Shown: in pieces, positions 10,001 to 17,497 of the stretch
How the letters are laid out: the number at the start of each line of letters is the position of its first letter
Numbering within the stretch: position 1 is the first letter of the stretch
Assembly (NCBI RefSeq): GCF_900156315.1
Contig: NZ_FTNI01000036.1
Coordinates: 1 to 64,000, forward strand
From: Microbispora rosea
Lineage (GTDB): Bacteria > Actinomycetota > Actinomycetes > Streptosporangiales > Streptosporangiaceae
Reading direction: 5' to 3'
Length of the DNA stretch: 64,000 bases
Made by a program: the position numbers and the translations under genes
Notes under the pieces: generated by a model
What the model was told of the DNA's origin: nothing
Seen by the model: only the letters and a program-made list of their open reading frames with translations
Databases searched by the model: none

Positions 10001-10493
10001 CGCGATCGTGGCGGTCGGCGAGCCGACCTACACGCACGCCACCGCCTGGGTGAAGGAGCAACCCCAGCTGCCCGCCGACCAGCTGGCCGTCATCCAGAGC
10101 TTCAAGAATCAGGGCATTCCGGTGGTCGTCGTGCTGCCCCTCCCCCGGCCCATCGTCATCAGCGAGTGGAACGGCCTCGCCGACGCCATCGTGGTGACGT
10201 ACCGGGGCGGTGAGGAGGTCGGCCCGGCCACGGCGAGTCTCCTGTTCGGCGACTACACACCGCGCGGGCGTCTGCCGTGGCAGCTGCCGCGCAGCCTCGA
10301 CCAGGTCCTCAAGCCGGGCGGCGGCGACGTGCTCGCCGACGCCGTCGAGGACTGGAACCTCCCCTACGACCTGGGCGCGACCGCCGCCCAGCGCGCGGAG
10401 ATCCGGGCCCGCATCGACGCGGGCCAGACCGTCCCCACCACCTACGGCAACCCCCTCTATCCGTACGGAGCCGGCCTGCAGGGCTGGTCGTGA
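7017..10493 (+). CDS. Secreted glycoside hydrolase family 3 enzyme with three discoidin domains
   Basis: A 1158-residue exported enzyme. The signal peptide (SLMLAAALALFASVVA, cleavage near AYAAP) is followed by discoidin domains at about 35-160, 175-296 and 311-434. A fibronectin-like domain occupies 460-560, and the GH3 N-terminal barrel about 595-890. The barrel has ATVKHWPGEG and GLITTDWLPS, where D832 is the expected nucleophile of the family. The C-terminal alpha/beta sandwich (ESVTLLKNNGALPL, GRLPWQLP) ends at the stop. GH3 enzymes are mostly exo-beta-glucosidases, so it would finish the glucan breakdown begun by the GH64-like neighbour. ATG 7017 follows CAGGAGA. The same frame is open far upstream, but only as a shadow of the previous gene. 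Confidence 0.88.
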   Translation: MTHPLTLRRGLSLMLAAALALFASVVAGPAYAAPVLLSQGKTATASSAENAGTPASAAVDGDTGTRWSSTFGDPQWLQVDLGTTATLSQVVLNWEAAYATAFKIQVSDNATTWTDLYSTTTGTGGTQTLNVTGSGRYIRVYGTARATGYGYSLWEFQVYGTTGTSSGCTGPDAALNRTATASSTENAGTPASAAVDGDAGTRWSSAAADPQWLQVDLGSATTICKVVLTWEAAYATTFKIQVSDNATTWTDLYSTTTGTGGTQTLDVTGSGRYVRMYGTARATGWGYSLWEFAVHTSGGGTTDPPPTGTPISAYKQVTASSWEGGNAPAAALDGRTTTRWSSQYSDDQWLRVDLGGAGHITGVTLNWESAYATGYRIEVSANGTSWTPIHTTTSGKGGVENLSVTGDGRYVRFVGTARATGYGYSLWEFQVFGTVDTAATTAPLLSAPAKAPATTGQFALSAPADKAMITDTRRPAFSWAAVSGAVRYEVWLNVSRTDYDFTASGNLIDLYTKVAEPTGTSYTPTWDIPDRWTYKWYVVAVSGSGARTTSNIRTFSLYLPDIEQVADGVPVVGGARDLNKNGTVEPYENWRLPVETRVNDLLGRMTPEEKAYQMFYNAQAYPLSGWHFGPALPNDLHAVLLSASGTRLGIPPVSAGDTIAGYQTTYPLQSTLAAGKDYALDYKLGDMQRREELEVGARGVLGPLAEVGTKVLYPRIQEGNGENADVAAAQVRALVAGLQGGPELNPASVLATVKHWPGEGAGGEAGITYDAVTIKYHMIPFRAAMEAGAVNIMPGYAGSSYLDPGGSGAGDSKPILDYLRNNLGYTGLITTDWLPSSVWVKAANAGSDVMGGADPGATGFTMATFLANVPIARINDAVTRILRLKFTLGVFERPYGDPVNGPYRFHQPSYVALANQAARESVTLLKNNGALPLKLKAGDNVVVAGPRATDGSACCIWTSFFHQEYGSQTLLDAVRARAATAGVNVYQDTGPSPKLAIVAVGEPTYTHATAWVKEQPQLPADQLAVIQSFKNQGIPVVVVLPLPRPIVISEWNGLADAIVVTYRGGEEVGPATASLLFGDYTPRGRLPWQLPRSLDQVLKPGGGDVLADAVEDWNLPYDLGATAAQRAEIRARIDAGQTVPTTYGNPLYPYGAGLQGWS
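7122..7498 (+). repeat. Near-identical discoidin-coding repeat, copy 2
   Basis: Second copy of the repeat at 5356-5732. It codes for the first discoidin domain of the GH3 protein and differs from copy 1 at only scattered positions. Confidence 0.9.
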
Positions 10494-10501
10494 CGCCCGC
10501 T

Positions 10502-11437
10502 TCAGACTGAAGTGGGCAGCGGCCCGCCGCTCCAGGTCATGGCGTCGCCGAAGGCGGCGAGGAGATCCACCTCGCCGCCTTCGGCCTCGGCGTAGGCGCG
10601 GTGGAGGTTGAGCACCAGGCGCTCGGCGTCCGCCCATCCGGCGAACTCCCCCAGGTCGGCCGCCTGCGCGGCGGCCAGCGGGGTCAGCCCGTTCTCACGT
10701 CCCGCCTGGGCGGTGTCGAGGACGAAGCGGTAGTACCGCTCGTGCGCGGCCAGGACCTCCGGCAGCTCGGAGGCGGTGGCGAGCGGCCCGTGTCCCGGCA
10801 CGACGTGCTCGGGTTCGAAGGCCGCCAGCCAGTCCAGCGACCGCAACGCCCCCTCGACCGACCCCATCAGGACCATCGGGGTGAGCCCGTTGAACAGCAG
10901 GTCCCCGGCGAACAGCACCCGTTCGCCGGGAAGCCAGGCCACCACGTCCCCGGGAGTGTGGGCGGCGTAGCCGGGATGCCGCAGCTCGACGCGGCGCGCC
11001 CCCACATGGACGGTCAGCTCGGAGGTGAAGACCACCGACGGCGGGCGGCGCGTCACGTGTCCCCAGTCGGGCACCGGCGTCCACACCGGCGGGCAGGCGT
11101 CGATGATCGGATCGACCAGCAACGCCTCTCGCATCGCCGCGTGCCCGAAGACGACCGTGTCGTCCGGGAGCAGGCTGTTTCCGTAGCAGTGGTCCCCGTG
11201 CTGGTGGGTGTTCACCGCCAACCGGACCGGGGCGTCACCGGTCGCCTCGGCCACCGCGCCGAGGAACCGCCGGGTGCGCTCCTCGGTCGCGCAGGTGTCG
11301 ACGATCAGGACGCCGTCGTCGCCTGCCACGGCTCCGGCGTTGTTCAGCCACCACGTGCCGTCCGGCTGCGTCCAGGCGAAGACCCCTGGCACCACCTCAT
11401 GCAGCCCCGCCCCCTCGGCCCGCTCCACCACGCTCAC
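10502..11437 (-). CDS. MBL-fold metallo-hydrolase
   Basis: A 311-residue metallo-beta-lactamase-fold hydrolase. The metal-binding signature is NTHQHGDHCYGNSLL (HxHxDH). It is followed by the third-ligand His in RHPGYAAHTPGDVVAW, the bridging Asp in VLFAGDLLFNG, and the last His in HVVPGHGPLA. An opening strand IVDTCATEERTRR is typical of the glyoxalase II-like branch. No export signal is present, so it acts in the cytoplasm. It stands alone and convergent to the GH3 gene (8 bp apart), so context gives no substrate. It is a hydrolase of an unidentified ester, thioester or lactone. Confidence 0.88.
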   Translation of the reverse strand: MSVVERAEGAGLHEVVPGVFAWTQPDGTWWLNNAGAVAGDDGVLIVDTCATEERTRRFLGAVAEATGDAPVRLAVNTHQHGDHCYGNSLLPDDTVVFGHAAMREALLVDPIIDACPPVWTPVPDWGHVTRRPPSVVFTSELTVHVGARRVELRHPGYAAHTPGDVVAWLPGERVLFAGDLLFNGLTPMVLMGSVEGALRSLDWLAAFEPEHVVPGHGPLATASELPEVLAAHERYYRFVLDTAQAGRENGLTPLAAAQAADLGEFAGWADAERLVLNLHRAYAEAEGGEVDLLAAFGDAMTWSGGPLPTSV

Positions 11438-11526
11438 GATTCCTCTCGTCGACGTCCTGTCCAGGGGGGACCCTATCGACGGAGGCCCACGTCCCCGCTC
11501 GGGGGATGGCCGGTCAGCGAGGCGCG

Positions 11527-12999
11527 TCAGCTCCGGCCGTACAGAGCCGGAAGGTCGATCAGGTGCACATCGGATGAGGCGCGCGCCTGGGCCGCCGCCT
11601 TATCGTTGAATCCGGCGCCGCTGAAGCAGACGAGACGGGTACGCGTAGTGTCGTAACGGCCGGACGCGGCGATCAAGTCACGGATGTGCCGGAGACGTTC
11701 GACGTGGGCGATTCCCATCGTGTCGTTCCATTTGGCTTCGCCGATGGCCAGGAGCGGCGGCTTGCCGCCGTCAGCGATGCCGATCACGGCCACGTCCACC
11801 TCGTGACCGGTTCTGGCCTTGGAATCGTGGACGACACCGTGACCGACGCGGGCAGGCAACCCGCCGAAAAGGTCGGGATCGGCGTGATGCAGCGACCACT
11901 CCCGGCAGATCTGCTCGAAATGCGGGCCGAGAACATTGCTGACGAAGCGGCGGCGGCTGGCCTGCCAGACCCGGGCGGCGCTGCCCGGTCGCTCGAGCTG
12001 ATCCCAGACCGGCCGCATGATGGCGTGGTAGAAGCGGATCAACGGTTCGGAGATGCGGTATGTGGCGCGGTTGTCCCGGAACGCATCCGTATCGCGGTGC
12101 AGCAGGCCTGCGTCTTCGAGCACGTTGATGGGATGCGCGATGTCCGTCGCCTTGCGTTCCAGGTAGCCGGCCATGCCCCCGCGCGTGGCGTTACCGTCGG
12201 CGACGGCCGCCAGGACGGACAGATACAGGGCGCTGTCACGCAGGTCCGGCTCCTCGGCAAGCAGATAGCGGGCTTCGCGGAACAGTGGTGTCTCCGGGTT
12301 GAGCACAGTGCGGACCACCCAGTCGTCGAAGTCCTCCGGTCCCGCCGGAGTGTCGCCCCGTGCGAACTCGCGACGGTAGGCGGGCGTGCCGCCGACAACG
12401 GCGTTCACCTTGATTGCCAGCGCCGGATCGGAGATCTCCCAGAACTCGGCGGCCAGACGGTGGTCGAGCGGACGGACGAGCAGTTCCAGCCCCGCCCGTC
12501 CGCGCAAGGGCGCGTTCCCGGACAAGAGCCGGCCCATGAAGGACAGCGCCGAACCACACAACAACAGACGCGTACGGGATGTGGTGCGCTGATCCCGCAT
12601 CGGCCGGAACGCCTCCTGGATGAGGGAAGGCAACTCCGGGTTCGCCCGTGCGAGGTAGGGAAACTCGTCGATCACGACGGGGGTGGGCCGCTCGGAGCCA
12701 AGAGCCAGGAGCGCGTCGAGCACTTCGGACCAGTCGGCGAAATGATAGGGGGTGGCAGGGCGGGCATGGGCGGTCAGCGCGGCACTCAACCGGCGCAGCG
12801 ATTCGGCATCGGCCGCCTCGGTCGCTCCGAAGTAGAAGCCGCCTGCGGCACGACACGCGGCGTCCAGCAGGAAGGTCTTGCCCTGGCGCCGTCGCCCGGA
12901 GACCACTCCGAGAGTCGCGCCCGGTTGCTCGTCGGTGATGAACCGCGTCAAGGCGGACCATTCGTAGTCGCGGTCGAACATCCCGACCGGCTTATCCAT
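11527..12999 (-). CDS. AAA ATPase with DUF234-type nuclease-like C-terminus
   Basis: A 490-residue protein of the archaeal-type ATPase family. Walker A is SGRRRQGKTFLL (residues about 34-45) and Walker B is PTPVVIDEFPYLA (about 118). A sensor/winged-helix region follows. The C-terminal domain has GHEVDVAVIG followed by AIGEAKW, which fits a PD-(D/E)xK nuclease core and the DUF234 domain usually found on these ATPases. The biochemical role of the family is poorly defined, with defence or DNA-linked roles suggested. It is a single gene with a perfect palindrome in its promoter region (13023-13041). Confidence 0.82.
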   Translation of the reverse strand: MDKPVGMFDRDYEWSALTRFITDEQPGATLGVVSGRRRQGKTFLLDAACRAAGGFYFGATEAADAESLRRLSAALTAHARPATPYHFADWSEVLDALLALGSERPTPVVIDEFPYLARANPELPSLIQEAFRPMRDQRTTSRTRLLLCGSALSFMGRLLSGNAPLRGRAGLELLVRPLDHRLAAEFWEISDPALAIKVNAVVGGTPAYRREFARGDTPAGPEDFDDWVVRTVLNPETPLFREARYLLAEEPDLRDSALYLSVLAAVADGNATRGGMAGYLERKATDIAHPINVLEDAGLLHRDTDAFRDNRATYRISEPLIRFYHAIMRPVWDQLERPGSAARVWQASRRRFVSNVLGPHFEQICREWSLHHADPDLFGGLPARVGHGVVHDSKARTGHEVDVAVIGIADGGKPPLLAIGEAKWNDTMGIAHVERLRHIRDLIAASGRYDTTRTRLVCFSGAGFNDKAAAQARASSDVHLIDLPALYGRS

Positions 13000-13022
13000 C
13001 CGTGCCCTCGCAGATATAGAAG

Positions 13023-13041
13023 TACAGTTACATAAACTGTA
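13023..13041. promoter_or_regulatory. Palindrome in the promoter of the AAA ATPase gene
   Basis: TACAGTT and AACTGTA form 7-bp perfect arms around a 5-bp spacer, 24 bp upstream of the ATPase start. The segment is AT-rich and placed where a repressor would act. No regulator gene is adjacent, so the binding protein is unknown. Confidence 0.55.
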
Positions 13042-13157
13042 GTCCTACAAAGAGGCGGCCGTGCGGACACCGGCTCCACAGGATTCGCCCATGCTGTAGC
13101 CGGGCACCGTGCGCGATCGGTCGCCCCACGTCGCCACGCTCACTGCTGCACGGTCTG

Positions 13158-14153
13158 CTACACGGTGAGCACGATCTTGCCGATCTGGGTGCCGGACTCC
13201 ATGTGCCGGTGTGCCTGCGCGACCTCCTCCAGCGGGAACAGGCGGTCCACCACCGGGCGGAAGGCGCCCGTACGCAGGCCCGAGGCCACGAAGGCGGCCG
13301 CGCGGCGCATCCGCTCGGGATCCTTGGTGATCTCCAGCACCGTGTACGTACGCATGTTCAGCGCGGGCATGCCCAGGTCGAAGCCCGGATAGGGCGTGGG
13401 CTGCCCGCTCTGCGCACCCCACAGCACCAACGTCCCGCCGGGGGCGACGGCCCTCGCCAGTTCCGTCACGCCCGGTCCGGCGACGGCGTCGAAGACGTAC
13501 GCGGCGCCCCTGCCGTCGGTCAACTCAAGCACCCGTCCCGCGACGTCCTCCTCGTCGGAGACGACGACCTCGGCCGCGCCCTCCTTGATCAGCCGCCGGC
13601 TCTTGGCACGGGTGCGGGTGACGGCGATCGGCGTGGCCCCGACGCGGTTGGCCGTGTGGATCGCGGCCAGGCCGATGCTGCTGGACGCCGCGGTGATCAC
13701 CGCCACGTCGCCCGCCCGCATCCCGGCCACCTCCGCCATGGCGCCGTAGGCCGTGAGGTAGGGCATCCACACGGCGGCACCGGTGACCGCGTCCACCCCG
13801 TCGGGACGGGACAGGAGCGCGGACGCCGGCACGATCGCCTGCTCGGCGTAGACGCCGTAGTCGTTCTGGGAGAAGAAGCCCGGCAGGACGCTGACCGCGT
13901 GGCCCTCCGCGAACCCGGCCGCCTCCGGGCCGAGCGCCTCCACCACACCGGCGGCCTCGGTGCCGAGCGTGGCGGGCAGATGCTTCACCGGCTCGATGTA
14001 CCGGTCGCGGCGGAACAGGATCTCGGCCCTGTTGACGCCGATCGCCTCCACCCGGATCCGCACCTCGCCCCGCCCCGGCTCCCCCGGCTCCAGGTCGTCC
14101 AGCCGCAGCACCTCGGGCCCGCCGATCTCGTGGAACCGCACCGTCTTCGACAT
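13158..14153 (-). CDS. Zinc-free medium-chain dehydrogenase (quinone oxidoreductase-like)
   Basis: A 331-residue NADPH-dependent oxidoreductase of the MDR superfamily. The N-terminal GroES-like domain (MSKTVRFHEIGGPEVLRLDD) lacks the zinc-binding cysteines. The Rossmann part has VAVITAASSSIGLAAIHTAN in place of the usual AxGGVG stretch. The C-terminal end is SGTQIGKIVLTV. I place the start at 14153 because GGAGGA precedes that ATG, although an in-frame ATG lies 48 nt further upstream. It is divergent from an ArsR-like regulator with palindromic DNA between them. A role in quinone or enone reduction under stress is likely. Confidence 0.88.
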   Translation of the reverse strand: MSKTVRFHEIGGPEVLRLDDLEPGEPGRGEVRIRVEAIGVNRAEILFRRDRYIEPVKHLPATLGTEAAGVVEALGPEAAGFAEGHAVSVLPGFFSQNDYGVYAEQAIVPASALLSRPDGVDAVTGAAVWMPYLTAYGAMAEVAGMRAGDVAVITAASSSIGLAAIHTANRVGATPIAVTRTRAKSRRLIKEGAAEVVVSDEEDVAGRVLELTDGRGAAYVFDAVAGPGVTELARAVAPGGTLVLWGAQSGQPTPYPGFDLGMPALNMRTYTVLEITKDPERMRRAAAFVASGLRTGAFRPVVDRLFPLEEVAQAHRHMESGTQIGKIVLTV

Positions 14154-14212
14154 GTCGTCGTCCTCCGCTCGTCGTGATCGTGGTCCGCTGTGTCGGTTCA
14201 CTCTGCGGCGAA

Positions 14213-14249
14213 AGTACGATCGATGTCAAACTTTGATGGGTGTCGTACT
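14213..14249. promoter_or_regulatory. Nested inverted repeats between dehydrogenase and ArsR-like regulator
   Basis: AGTACGA (14213-14219) and TCGTACT (14243-14249) are perfect inverted arms 23 bp apart. Between them lies the palindrome TCAAACTTTGA (14226-14236). The group occupies the divergent gap and ends 9 bp before the regulator's ATG, as expected for an autoregulated ArsR-type operator that also controls the dehydrogenase. Confidence 0.7.
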
Positions 14250-14257
14250 ATGCAGCC

Positions 14258-14575
14258 ATGGGACGTACGCCACCGCATCCAGAGGTGTCACAGTTCGACC
14301 TCCAGCAGGTGCTGGAGGCCCTCGTCGATCCGGTGCGCCGGAGCATCGTCGCGCAGCTCGACGCCTCCGGCGTGGACATCCCGTGTGGGGGCTTCGACAT
14401 CCCGGTCAGCAAGTCCACCGCCACCCACCACTTCAATGTGCTGCGTGAGGCGGGCCTGATCCGGCAGTACTACGTCGGGACGTCGCGGATGAACTCCCTG
14501 CGCCGCGCCGAGATGGACGAGGTGTTCCCCGGCCTGCTCGACGCCCTGACGCGTCAGCCGGTGAGGAAGACCTGA
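14258..14575 (+). CDS. ArsR-like winged-helix transcriptional regulator
   Basis: A 105-residue DNA-binding protein. FDLQQVLEALVDPVRRSIVAQL is followed by ISxSTATHHFNVLREAGLIRQ-type recognition helices (here VSKSTATHHFNVLREAG) and a short wing, the layout of ArsR/HTH_20 repressors. No metal-binding cysteine pair of the SmtB type is seen apart from one Cys in IPCGGFD. Thus sensing of a small organic or redox signal is as likely as metal. I take ATG 14258; a GTG at 14240 would add six residues. The 3' end overlaps the convergent RpiR gene by 22 bp. Confidence 0.85.
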   Translation: MGRTPPHPEVSQFDLQQVLEALVDPVRRSIVAQLDASGVDIPCGGFDIPVSKSTATHHFNVLREAGLIRQYYVGTSRMNSLRRAEMDEVFPGLLDALTRQPVRKT

Positions 14576-15444
14576 CGCTCGGCGGCCCTGTCGTCGAACG
14601 CCTCCAGCCGGGCCTGCCCCTCCGCGGCGAGGGCGTCCAGCATGGTGTGCAGCAGCGCGGTGCACAGGACCGTCGGACCGGCGTGGGAGTCGAACGCGAA
14701 GCCCGAGCTCACCGGGGCGAGCAGGACCTCGTCCGCGAGGTCGGTGAGCCGGCCCACCGGCTGGTCGGTGACGAGGGCGATCTTCAGCCGGACCCGTCGC
14801 GCCCAGACGAGCCCCTGCTCCAGCTCACGCGGATAGCGCGGCAGGCCGATGGCGAGCACCCACGCGGCGCCCGACTCCGCCGCCCTGCTCAGCCGGTCTT
14901 CCATGATCGAGCCCGGCACGTCCAGGACGCGTACGTCCGGGAGCACCTTCTCGGCGAGGTAGCCGAACAGGTGCGCCAGCGGCGCGGAGATCCGCAGGCC
15001 CATGACCAGAAGCGGGCTCGACCCGGCCAGTTGACCCGCCACCCGCCGGAGCTGCCCGGGGTCGGCCAGGCCGTCGCGCAGCCGTTCGAGGTCGCGGATC
15101 TCGGAGGTGACCAGCTCCTGGATCTCGTTGTGGCGGTCGTCCGTCTGAGCCGGTGGCCGATCGCCGAACACCGATGTGCGCAGCGCCTCCCGGAACTCCG
15201 GGAACCCACGGAACCCGAGCGCGGCGGCGAAGCGGGTGACCGAGGGCTGGCTGACGCCGGCGCGCTCGGCGAGGTCCGCGCTGGTGAAGAAGACGGCCTC
15301 CTGCGCGTTGTCCAGCAGGTAGCGCGCGATCCGGCGTTGCGACGGCGAGAGGCGGTGGCCGTCGAAGAGCGCGCGCAGATTCGCGACGATCCGGGCGGCG
15401 TCCAGGACGGCGAGCGGCCGGCCGGGCTCTGGGACGTGCCTCAT
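14554..15444 (-). CDS. MurR/RpiR-family transcriptional regulator
   Basis: A 296-residue regulator with an N-terminal HTH_6 domain (LSPSQRRIARYLLDNAQEAV, then AERAGVSQPSVTRFAAALGF) and a C-terminal SIS sugar-phosphate-binding domain. In that domain LLVMGLRISAPLAHLFGYL and AIGLPRYPRELEQ stand where the phosphosugar binds. Such proteins control amino-sugar, sialic acid or gluconate catabolism. Here no sugar pathway gene is adjacent. The neighbours are a secreted carboxypeptidase (same strand, upstream) and a convergent ArsR gene. The target is unknown. Confidence 0.9.
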   Translation of the reverse strand: MRHVPEPGRPLAVLDAARIVANLRALFDGHRLSPSQRRIARYLLDNAQEAVFFTSADLAERAGVSQPSVTRFAAALGFRGFPEFREALRTSVFGDRPPAQTDDRHNEIQELVTSEIRDLERLRDGLADPGQLRRVAGQLAGSSPLLVMGLRISAPLAHLFGYLAEKVLPDVRVLDVPGSIMEDRLSRAAESGAAWVLAIGLPRYPRELEQGLVWARRVRLKIALVTDQPVGRLTDLADEVLLAPVSSGFAFDSHAGPTVLCTALLHTMLDALAAEGQARLEAFDDRAAERQVFLTG

Positions 15445-15540
15445 CCTGGAACACTTCCCTTCCTCGAGGAGTGACGGACCCGGCCTTCTAGCCGGGCCGC
15501 CTCACTCGTGAATCGTGAAGCGCCTGCCGGATGCAACGCC

Positions 15541-15570
15541 GCCGGGCGGCCCCCGCAGGGACCGCCCGGC
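15541..15570 (-). terminator. GC-rich hairpin downstream of the carboxypeptidase gene
   Basis: GCCGGGCGG and CCGCCCGGC form a 9-bp perfect stem with a 12-nt loop, 22 bp beyond the stop of the minus-strand carboxypeptidase gene. There is no U-tract, as is common for actinobacterial terminators. Confidence 0.55.
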
Positions 15571-15591
15571 TACGTCGCGTCGTGATGTCGG

Positions 15592-17052
15592 TCAGTTCTT
15601 CGGGCCGTTGCCGTTGAACCTCGTCTTGCACTCCTGCAGCCGCACGTCGACCTGCTCGCCCCGGTCGACGGTCACGTGCACCGTCTCCAGAACCTCGCCG
15701 GTCGGGCGGGCGCAGGTGAGCGTCCAGCTCTCCTTGATGAAGTTGCCCGGCCCGGTGGCGACGACACCGGTCTCGGTGTAGGCCGGGGCCGGCCGTACGG
15801 ACGGGTTGACGTGCCAGGCGAACTTGCCGTTGGTGGGCGCGACAAGCGTCGACTCCAGATGGGTGGGGACCCTCTGGGGCGGGTCGAGGACATCGTTCGC
15901 CTGCTTGATCGGCGCGGTCCACAGGTCGAAGTCCTTGGTGATCTTCAGGACCGCGCCCTTCGGCGCCTTGCCGGTGATGACGGAGTGCGCCGCCGGATCG
16001 GCCGCGTACTCCAGGGCCACCATGAACGCCTCGCGGTTCGACTTGCCCTCGTAGCGGCCGGTGCCCGTGTAGTCCTCGATCACCTCGGAGTAGGTGTTGT
16101 TGGTCGACTGGGTCTTCATGATCTCGAAGGTGAACCCGAGGCCGCGGGTCGCGTAGTACGACCAGTCCGGGGTCTCACCGGTCGTCTCGTAGTCGAAGCC
16201 CGACTTCATGCCGGTGTAGCCGTTCTCGGCCGTGATCGCGTCGGTCAGCGCGGCGTAGACGGCCTCGTCCGGGGCGTCACCCGCGCGCTTCTCCAGCGGC
16301 GGGCGCAGGACGGTGTGACCGGAGGTGTGGTTCGTGATCAGGACCGTGACCTGGTTGTTCTTGGTCAGGTCCATGATGTTCTGCACTTCGGGCTCGGAGC
16401 CGGGCCCCGGGCCGCGGGTCGTCGCGTTGGAACCGGCGTTGCTGCCCCAGCCGAAGGGGTAGTTGCGGTTGATGTCGACGCCGCCGCTGCTCGCGCACGT
16501 CGGGGACACCCCACAGCTCGTACGCCGGTTGATGACGAACCCGTCGACGTTGACGACCGGGACGAAGATGACCCGTGCCGTGTCGAGCAGACGCGTGATC
16601 CGGGGGTCCTTGCCGTCGTTGCCGATGAGGTCGTAGGCGAACTCCATCGTGTGCTCGCCGGACGGCCACTCGTTGCCGTGGTGGACGCCCATCATCAGCA
16701 GGACCGGCTTGCCGTCGGCGGCGTCGACGTCGTGGGTGACCTCGATGCCGTACACCTCCCGGCCCTGGCGGGTCTTGTGCGGCAGCGTGATGTGCTTGAC
16801 GAGGCCGGGATGCCGGGCGCTCAGCGCCAGCATCTCGTCGTTGTAGTCGGTGATCGTCCGGTAGGTGGTCCGTCCGCTGGGCAGGCTCGGCGCCTGCTCC
16901 TGGACGATCGCCGGGGAGTCCGCGGTGGCGGTGACATCCGCGCCGGCGGCCGGAATGCCGAGACCTCCCAGGAAACCGACGCCCAGCGCCAGCGTGAGAA
17001 CGCGTTTCCCGAGGACAGAGGCAGTGGAGGGGGACGTGCCTCCTGAAGACAT
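15592..17052 (-). CDS. Secreted M14-family zinc carboxypeptidase
   Basis: A 486-residue exported metallopeptidase that removes C-terminal residues from peptides. The signal peptide spans VLTLALGVGFLGGLGIPAAGA. The zinc site is the HxxE pair in MGVHHGNEWPSGEH plus the later His in LITNHTSGHTVLRPP. The substrate-binding DINRNYPFGWG is present, and the catalytic Glu lies in GLGFTFEIMK. A C-terminal beta domain of about 90 residues follows the catalytic domain. RBS-like AGAAAGG precedes ATG 17052. It is divergent from the polyketide cluster and probably lies outside it, marking its left edge. Confidence 0.9.
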   Translation of the reverse strand: MSSGGTSPSTASVLGKRVLTLALGVGFLGGLGIPAAGADVTATADSPAIVQEQAPSLPSGRTTYRTITDYNDEMLALSARHPGLVKHITLPHKTRQGREVYGIEVTHDVDAADGKPVLLMMGVHHGNEWPSGEHTMEFAYDLIGNDGKDPRITRLLDTARVIFVPVVNVDGFVINRRTSCGVSPTCASSGGVDINRNYPFGWGSNAGSNATTRGPGPGSEPEVQNIMDLTKNNQVTVLITNHTSGHTVLRPPLEKRAGDAPDEAVYAALTDAITAENGYTGMKSGFDYETTGETPDWSYYATRGLGFTFEIMKTQSTNNTYSEVIEDYTGTGRYEGKSNREAFMVALEYAADPAAHSVITGKAPKGAVLKITKDFDLWTAPIKQANDVLDPPQRVPTHLESTLVAPTNGKFAWHVNPSVRPAPAYTETGVVATGPGNFIKESWTLTCARPTGEVLETVHVTVDRGEQVDVRLQECKTRFNGNGPKN

Positions 17053-17296
17053 GCTGAAACCTTTCTCAGCCGCGGACGAGCAGGAAACGAAAACGCATCC
17101 TTTTCTCCGGGCCGTCTTTCGGCAGCTCGCGACGCCCCCCGAACCGTCGCTGACTGCAAAGTTTCAGTAAGTCTGCGGGGTGAATGTGAGGCTGTCAACC
17201 ACTGATCGGCTGCCTTCTCCGCACGTACGGAAAATGCGTCGGTGATTTCTCTCACCCGGACGAAATTCCGATGGTGCGGGAAGAACCGCGGCGGGA

Positions 17297-17359
17297 GCTC
17301 AGTCTCCGTTGAGCGCTGTCTGAGGAAGGCGTGAGACGGCTTTGTCAGGATCAGTGCCG
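17297..17359 (+). promoter_or_regulatory. Cluster promoter region with GCTCAGT-N5-TTGAGCG element
   Basis: The gap 17053-17497 separates the carboxypeptidase from the first polyketide gene. At 17297-17315 it holds GCTCAGT-CTCCG-TTGAGCG, which is identical in both heptamers and spacing to 36039-36057 in the P450 promoter. A related GGATCAGTGCCG lies at 17348-17359, matching 10 of 12 bases of the P450 repeat. No other position in the intergenic DNA that I scanned carries the double heptamer. A cluster activator site, perhaps for the SARP, is the likely meaning. Confidence 0.6.
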
Positions 17360-17497
17360 TCCGCCGGATATGAGCCGCAGCACATCGGACCACGCTCGCG
17401 GCGCGAGACGGGACAACGCGTGCGGGGCCTCACGGAACGTGCTCTCGACACCATCGAACGACCTCGACAGATGCGACACGCACAGAAGGGCGTACGT

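Noticed and set aside
17444..17470. CTCGACA repeats upstream of the first cluster gene as SARP sites
   Set aside because: The copies are 19 bp apart, which does not fit the 11- or 22-bp phase of SARP repeats. The GCTCAGT element is a better candidate.
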